Source of the DNA: Corynebacterium phocae
GTDB lineage: Bacteria > Actinomycetota > Actinomycetes > Mycobacteriales > Mycobacteriaceae
NCBI RefSeq assembly: GCF_008693075.1
Contig: NZ_VXKJ01000006.1
Location: 1 to 64,000, forward strand
DNA: 64,000 nucleotides
Reading direction: 5' to 3'
Shown piece after piece: positions 60,943 through 64,000 of this stretch; position 1 is the stretch's first letter; each line of letters begins with the position of its first letter. The position numbers and the translations under genes are program-made. The notes under the pieces are model-generated. The model did no database searches and was not told the DNA's origin. It saw nothing but the letters and a program-made list of their open reading frames with translations.

Positions 60943-62148
60943 GTGAGTAACCCGAATGTTTATGAGCTTCTAGGTGGATCCCCTGCGGTGCGGGAGACGG
61001 TGGTCGCGGCTGCTAAGGCAGCGGCGAAAATAGAAGGCAGTGACCCCCGCGCCATGACGCATTCTTGGCTGTTTACGGGGCCACCGGGTTCCGGGCGTTC
61101 CACGACTGCGTTGTATTTTGCGGCGGCAATTATGTGCCCGGTGGAACCCGGTTTGGGTTGTGGCAATTGTGAGTCCTGTGTGGGAATCATTAAGCATGGC
61201 CGGCATACTGACCTGGTGTTCATTGAACCCCAGGAGCTGTCCATTTCGGTTGATTCGGTGCGCAACGTGGTGGAGTCTGCTGCCCGGCGGCCTACGGTGG
61301 CGCCGTGGCGGGTCATTATCTTTGATAACGCGGACCGTCTTTCTAACAGCGCCGCTAACGCCCTGTTGAAGACGGTGGAGGAGCCTACTGCCTCCACGGT
61401 GATGATCATGTGCGCGCCTTCGGATGATCCCCAGGACTTTTCGCAGACGTTGCGTTCGCGCTGCCGGCACCTCTACATCCCTACCCCTACTGTCGATGAC
61501 ATCGTGGCCCAGCTGGTCAGTGAAGGTTTTGCGGAGAAGGATTCCCGCCTGGCGGCGGTGACCTCGCTGCGCCATATTGGGCGCGCCCGCAAATTGGTCA
61601 GCACTCCGGAGATTCAACAGCGCCGGGCTATGTCTATCAATTTGGCGGAGGACATCTTCTGCGGCTCCGGCGGCTTTGCTGCCGTGGGGCGGTTGGTAAA
61701 AAACGTGGAGAAGATGGCCAAGGAGTCACATAAGGAGGCGGACGCGGCGGAGGTGGATAAGCTGCGCGTGGCTTTTGGCGCGGGCGGGCGCGGGCGGGGG
61801 ACGGCCAAAGCTAAGGATGGCATGGAAACGGCCGTGAAGGAGCTGGAGAAGAAGCAGAAGACCCGCGGCACGCGCCGGGTGCGGGATCAGCTGGACTTGG
61901 TGCTGGTGGATTTGGCGGGCATTTACCGCGACGCCCTCATGCTCAAGGTTGGTGCCCAAGTTGAGTTGGTTCATCCGGACTTCGCCGGCCTGAGCGGGGA
62001 ATTAGCTGCCAAGGTCACGGAGGACGGCCTGCTGGCTTGCCAGGACGCCATCCACACGTGCCGGCTGCGTATTGAGCAGAATGTGTCCCCGGCTATTGCC
62101 TTTGACGGATTGGTGGGCCGGCTGCGTTTGGCCTGCGGGACGGGCTAA
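60943..62148 (+). CDS. holB: DNA polymerase III subunit delta'
   Basis: 401-aa clamp-loader subunit. AAA+ domain with TGPPGSGRSTTALYF (Arg in place of the Walker A Lys, as usual for non-hydrolysing delta'), a zinc cluster CPVEPGLGCGNCESC, and DNADRLSNSAANALLKTVEEP plus the SRC-type sensor LRSRCRHLYIP. The C-terminal part has an RGRGTAKAKDG linker. GTG start; the 28-bp gap to cyaB carries both promoters. Partner DnaX is at the window start. Confidence 0.95.
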   Translation: MSNPNVYELLGGSPAVRETVVAAAKAAAKIEGSDPRAMTHSWLFTGPPGSGRSTTALYFAAAIMCPVEPGLGCGNCESCVGIIKHGRHTDLVFIEPQELSISVDSVRNVVESAARRPTVAPWRVIIFDNADRLSNSAANALLKTVEEPTASTVMIMCAPSDDPQDFSQTLRSRCRHLYIPTPTVDDIVAQLVSEGFAEKDSRLAAVTSLRHIGRARKLVSTPEIQQRRAMSINLAEDIFCGSGGFAAVGRLVKNVEKMAKESHKEADAAEVDKLRVAFGAGGRGRGTAKAKDGMETAVKELEKKQKTRGTRRVRDQLDLVLVDLAGIYRDALMLKVGAQVELVHPDFAGLSGELAAKVTEDGLLACQDAIHTCRLRIEQNVSPAIAFDGLVGRLRLACGTG

Positions 62149-62204
62149 TTTTCCACTTTCTCGCGTAGTCCTATAGAATGGCTGAGTCTGCTTTTAACAG
62201 ACGC

Positions 62205-62280
62205 GCCGCTTTAGCTCAGTCGGTAGAGCGTTTCACTCGTAATGAAAAGGTCGTGAGTTCGATTCTCACAAGCGGCTCCA
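62205..62280 (+). tRNA. tRNA-Thr (anticodon CGT)
   Basis: 76 nt with encoded CCA. Acceptor GCCGCTT/AAGCGGC, D arm agctcagtcggtagagc, anticodon stem-loop tttca-ctCGTaa-tgaaa, T arm with gttcgattc. A TATAGAAT promoter element lies upstream (about 62172). Confidence 0.96.
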
Positions 62281-62291
62281 CCCAACCCCCG

Positions 62292-62320
62292 CCCCCGGCT
62301 TTTAACTAGGCCGGGGGTTT
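62292..62320 (+). terminator. Terminator after tRNA-Thr
   Basis: 8-bp GC stem cccccggc (62292-62299) / gccggggg (62310-62317), then ttt. Confidence 0.85.
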
Positions 62321-62420
62321 CACCATGGCGGGACTAGGGGGCGGGCGCTTCGGGACTCCAGAGTTGGGCTTGTCGTGGCGTGGATGTGGGTGTTGCCGCT
62401 CAGCCGGCCGGCCCGCAGGC

Positions 62421-64000
62421 TCAGAGCAGCCGCGGAACCACCTTGCCGGTGGCGTTGCGCGGGAGTTTATCAAGGAAGTGCACGTCGCGGGGGATGGAGT
62501 GGTCAGCTAGCCGTTCGCGGACAAAGTCTTGGATGGTGTGGGCGTCTAGGGCTTTACCGGCGGCGTCGTTGGTTCTTACTACCCATACGGCAATGCGCTC
62601 GAAGGATTGTTCGTCGCTAACGCCGCCGGCGTGGACTTCTTTGATTCCCGGCAGCGCTTCTAGCACGCTGGATACGGATTGGGGGTGGACGTTTTCCCCG
62701 CCCACGATGATCATGTCATCCACGCGCCCGCACACGTGTAGCAGGCCACCGGCGTCAAGGTAGCCGTAGTCGCCGATGGATACCATGCCGTCTACGTATT
62801 CCACCTCCATCCCGGGGCGGGTGTAGCCGGTCATGGTCATGCCGTTGCGGAGGTAGATTTCTCCGATTTCGCCCGTGGGGACCTCGTTGTGGTGCTCATC
62901 GAGGATCTTTATCCGGGTACCGGAGGCAATCCTGCCGGCCACGGTGGGGTCTTTGGCCAGGTCTTCGTTGCTGGCCACGGCGGCTAGGGAGATTTCTGTG
63001 GAGCCGTAGAAGTTGTGGAGGATTTCACCGAAGCGCTCATTGGTGGTGCGCACTAGCTCGGGGTCTAGTGCGTGTCCGGAGGACGCGATGAATTTAAGTG
63101 TTGAGGTGTTGTACTGGCGGCGGGGGTCTGCCGCCACCATCTGTTTATACATGACGGGGGAGGAGATCATGCCGTCTATGGCGTAGCGTTGCAGGTCCTC
63201 AAGGCTTTGTTCGGGGTCAAAAACGCGGTGGGTAATTATGGTGTTGCGGGCGCCGAGTGCCACGTTGAGGCAGCCCCATCCCCAGGTGTGGAAGATGGAC
63301 GCGGTAAGGAGGACCCGTTGGTTGGCGCGCCAGGGCATGCGTTCCATGGCGGAGGTAAGGATGTAGGGGATTTTGGGCTCGTCGCGCACAATCCCCTTGG
63401 GGGTTCCGGTGGTGCCGGAGGACATGAGCACTACCTTCCCCAGGTTGGGGATGAGAGGGAGTTTTTCATCGCGGTATTGCCGCGCGGAGTTGGCAATCTT
63501 TTCCAGGGTCAGGTGGTCGGTGGGGCCGGCGTGGTGGCCAATGATGACGTCGACCGGGGTGGGGTAGTCGGTTGGCACGCGCGGGGCGAATTCGGAGTCG
63601 ATGACCAGGACGTTGATGTGGTTTTCTTCCATGGTGGCGCGCAGTTGCTGTGCGGAGGAACCGATGTTGAGCATGAACACGGTGGTGTCTGTGTAGCCTT
63701 TGGCGCCCAGCGCAATGATGGGCGCGCGTCCGTTGCGGCACATGATGCCTAGGCGCACGCCGTTGCCGTGGGTGCGTTGCAGGTATTGCGCGAAGGTGCG
63801 GGAGTGGTTGCGTAGTTGTTGGTAGCTCAAGGTGCCGTGGTCATCGATGAGGGCTATGCGGTCCGGGCAGGACCGGGCGCCTTGTTCCAGTTCGCGCGTG
63901 GTGGTGAAGCGGTAGCGCGCTAGCAGCACGGGGTTGGCTAGGGCGGGTTTGAGTCCGCCTTCCGGGCTGACTATTCCGCTGCGCAGGAGGGTGCGGGCCA
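62421..64000 (-). CDS. AMP-binding acyl-CoA synthetase/ligase (5' end outside window)
   Basis: Partial gene; the frame is open from the window end (upstream part reads LLRSGIVSPEGGLKPALANP) so the GTG at 63929 is probably not the start. Adenylate-forming enzyme activating a carboxylic acid to its acyl-CoA or acyl-AMP. Motifs: A3 MSSGTTGTPKGIV, YGSTEISLAA, A7/A8 region GDYGYLDAGGLLHVCGRVDDMIIVGGENVHP, and the C-terminal catalytic Lys in LPRNATGKVVPRLL. Resembles long-chain fatty acyl-CoA/FadD-like ligases; substrate unknown. 523 residues or more present. Confidence 0.93.
   Translation of the reverse strand, partial: ARTLLRSGIVSPEGGLKPALANPVLLARYRFTTTRELEQGARSCPDRIALIDDHGTLSYQQLRNHSRTFAQYLQRTHGNGVRLGIMCRNGRAPIIALGAKGYTDTTVFMLNIGSSAQQLRATMEENHINVLVIDSEFAPRVPTDYPTPVDVIIGHHAGPTDHLTLEKIANSARQYRDEKLPLIPNLGKVVLMSSGTTGTPKGIVRDEPKIPYILTSAMERMPWRANQRVLLTASIFHTWGWGCLNVALGARNTIITHRVFDPEQSLEDLQRYAIDGMISSPVMYKQMVAADPRRQYNTSTLKFIASSGHALDPELVRTTNERFGEILHNFYGSTEISLAAVASNEDLAKDPTVAGRIASGTRIKILDEHHNEVPTGEIGEIYLRNGMTMTGYTRPGMEVEYVDGMVSIGDYGYLDAGGLLHVCGRVDDMIIVGGENVHPQSVSSVLEALPGIKEVHAGGVSDEQSFERIAVWVVRTNDAAGKALDAHTIQDFVRERLADHSIPRDVHFLDKLPRNATGKVVPRLL

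Noticed and set aside
60943-62148. Inactivating Walker A mutation in HolB
   Set aside because: Arg for Lys in the P-loop is normal for delta', which does not hydrolyse ATP.

Overview
The window looks like a chromosomal segment of a Corynebacterium species. The DNA is GC-rich. LeuA, aspartokinase, Asd, GlxR, MarP and the Tad genes all resemble corynebacterial proteins, and gene order matches two conserved corynebacterial/mycobacterial blocks: dnaX-ybaB-recR ... murT/gatD ... leuA ... lysC-asd ... sigC-katA, and ponA-type PBP/whiB4 ... glxR-nth-tlpA-nudix-marP ... dpp/opp ... ephE ... ssd-tad ... helicase-cspA-topA-cyclase-holB. Species-level identity is not claimed. No insertion sequence, CRISPR array, prophage or rRNA operon was seen.

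Layout. 1-2.4 kb: 3' part of dnaX, ybaB, recR. 2.4-3.5 kb: an HNH-nuclease-like gene behind a pair of DnaA-box sequences. 3.5-5.5 kb: murT-gatD (lipid II amidation), on the minus strand. 5.5-9.5 kb: a degenerate DnaQ-like exonuclease and a large Ala/Pro-rich repeat protein. 9.8-11.8 kb: leuA with a 17-codon Leu-containing leader peptide and hairpin. 12.8-15.1 kb: lysC (with the internal start for the beta subunit) and asd. 15.1-18.0 kb: two tandem YkvI-like membrane proteins. 18.1-20.3 kb: sigC and katA, divergent. 20.4-24.2 kb: a YhgE/Pip-like membrane protein, an orphan OppA lipoprotein and tRNA-Pro. 24.3-30.1 kb: phosphoesterase, YqeY, a PASTA-containing class A PBP divergent from a WhiB gene, then DUF4177/RidA/metallo-beta-lactamase genes. 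30.2-34.2 kb: glxR, a tiny membrane ORF, nth, tlpA-like, nudix, marP. 34.2-39.8 kb: a complete peptide ABC importer (oppB-oppC-oppDF-terminator-oppA) behind a possible leader ORF. 39.8-43.1 kb: epoxide-hydrolase-like protein, holin-like membrane protein, an Rv3662c-like protein, HAD phosphatase. 43.3-48.0 kb: a Tad/Flp pilus cluster led by ssd. 48.2-54.9 kb: MrfA/Hrq1-like helicase, cspA, dedA, topA. 55-57.7 kb: two tandem DUF418 membrane proteins. 57.8-59.4 kb: a compositionally different accessory patch. 59.4-64 kb: adenylate cyclase, holB, tRNA-Thr and a partial acyl-CoA synthetase.

Genes that act together: the cyclase at 59.4-60.9 kb makes the cAMP sensed by GlxR at 30.2 kb; DnaX and HolB are both clamp-loader subunits; LysC and Asd start the aspartate pathway; MurT and GatD form one enzyme; Ssd, the TadA ATPase, two TadB/C-like proteins, the pilin-like protein and the TadE-like proteins should build one pilus-like structure.

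Most notable: (i) a Panacea-domain (SocA-like) antitoxin translationally coupled to a Doc/Fic toxin whose frame is broken by a single in-frame TAA just before the intact Fic motif, in an AT-richer patch with other gene debris; (ii) the leuA leader peptide; (iii) perfect DnaA-box pairs upstream of the HNH gene and of ssd; (iv) a telomere-like inverted repeat between cspA and dedA; (v) a DnaQ-fold protein and a MurT that have lost hallmark residues. Everything here was read by eye; no homology search was run.
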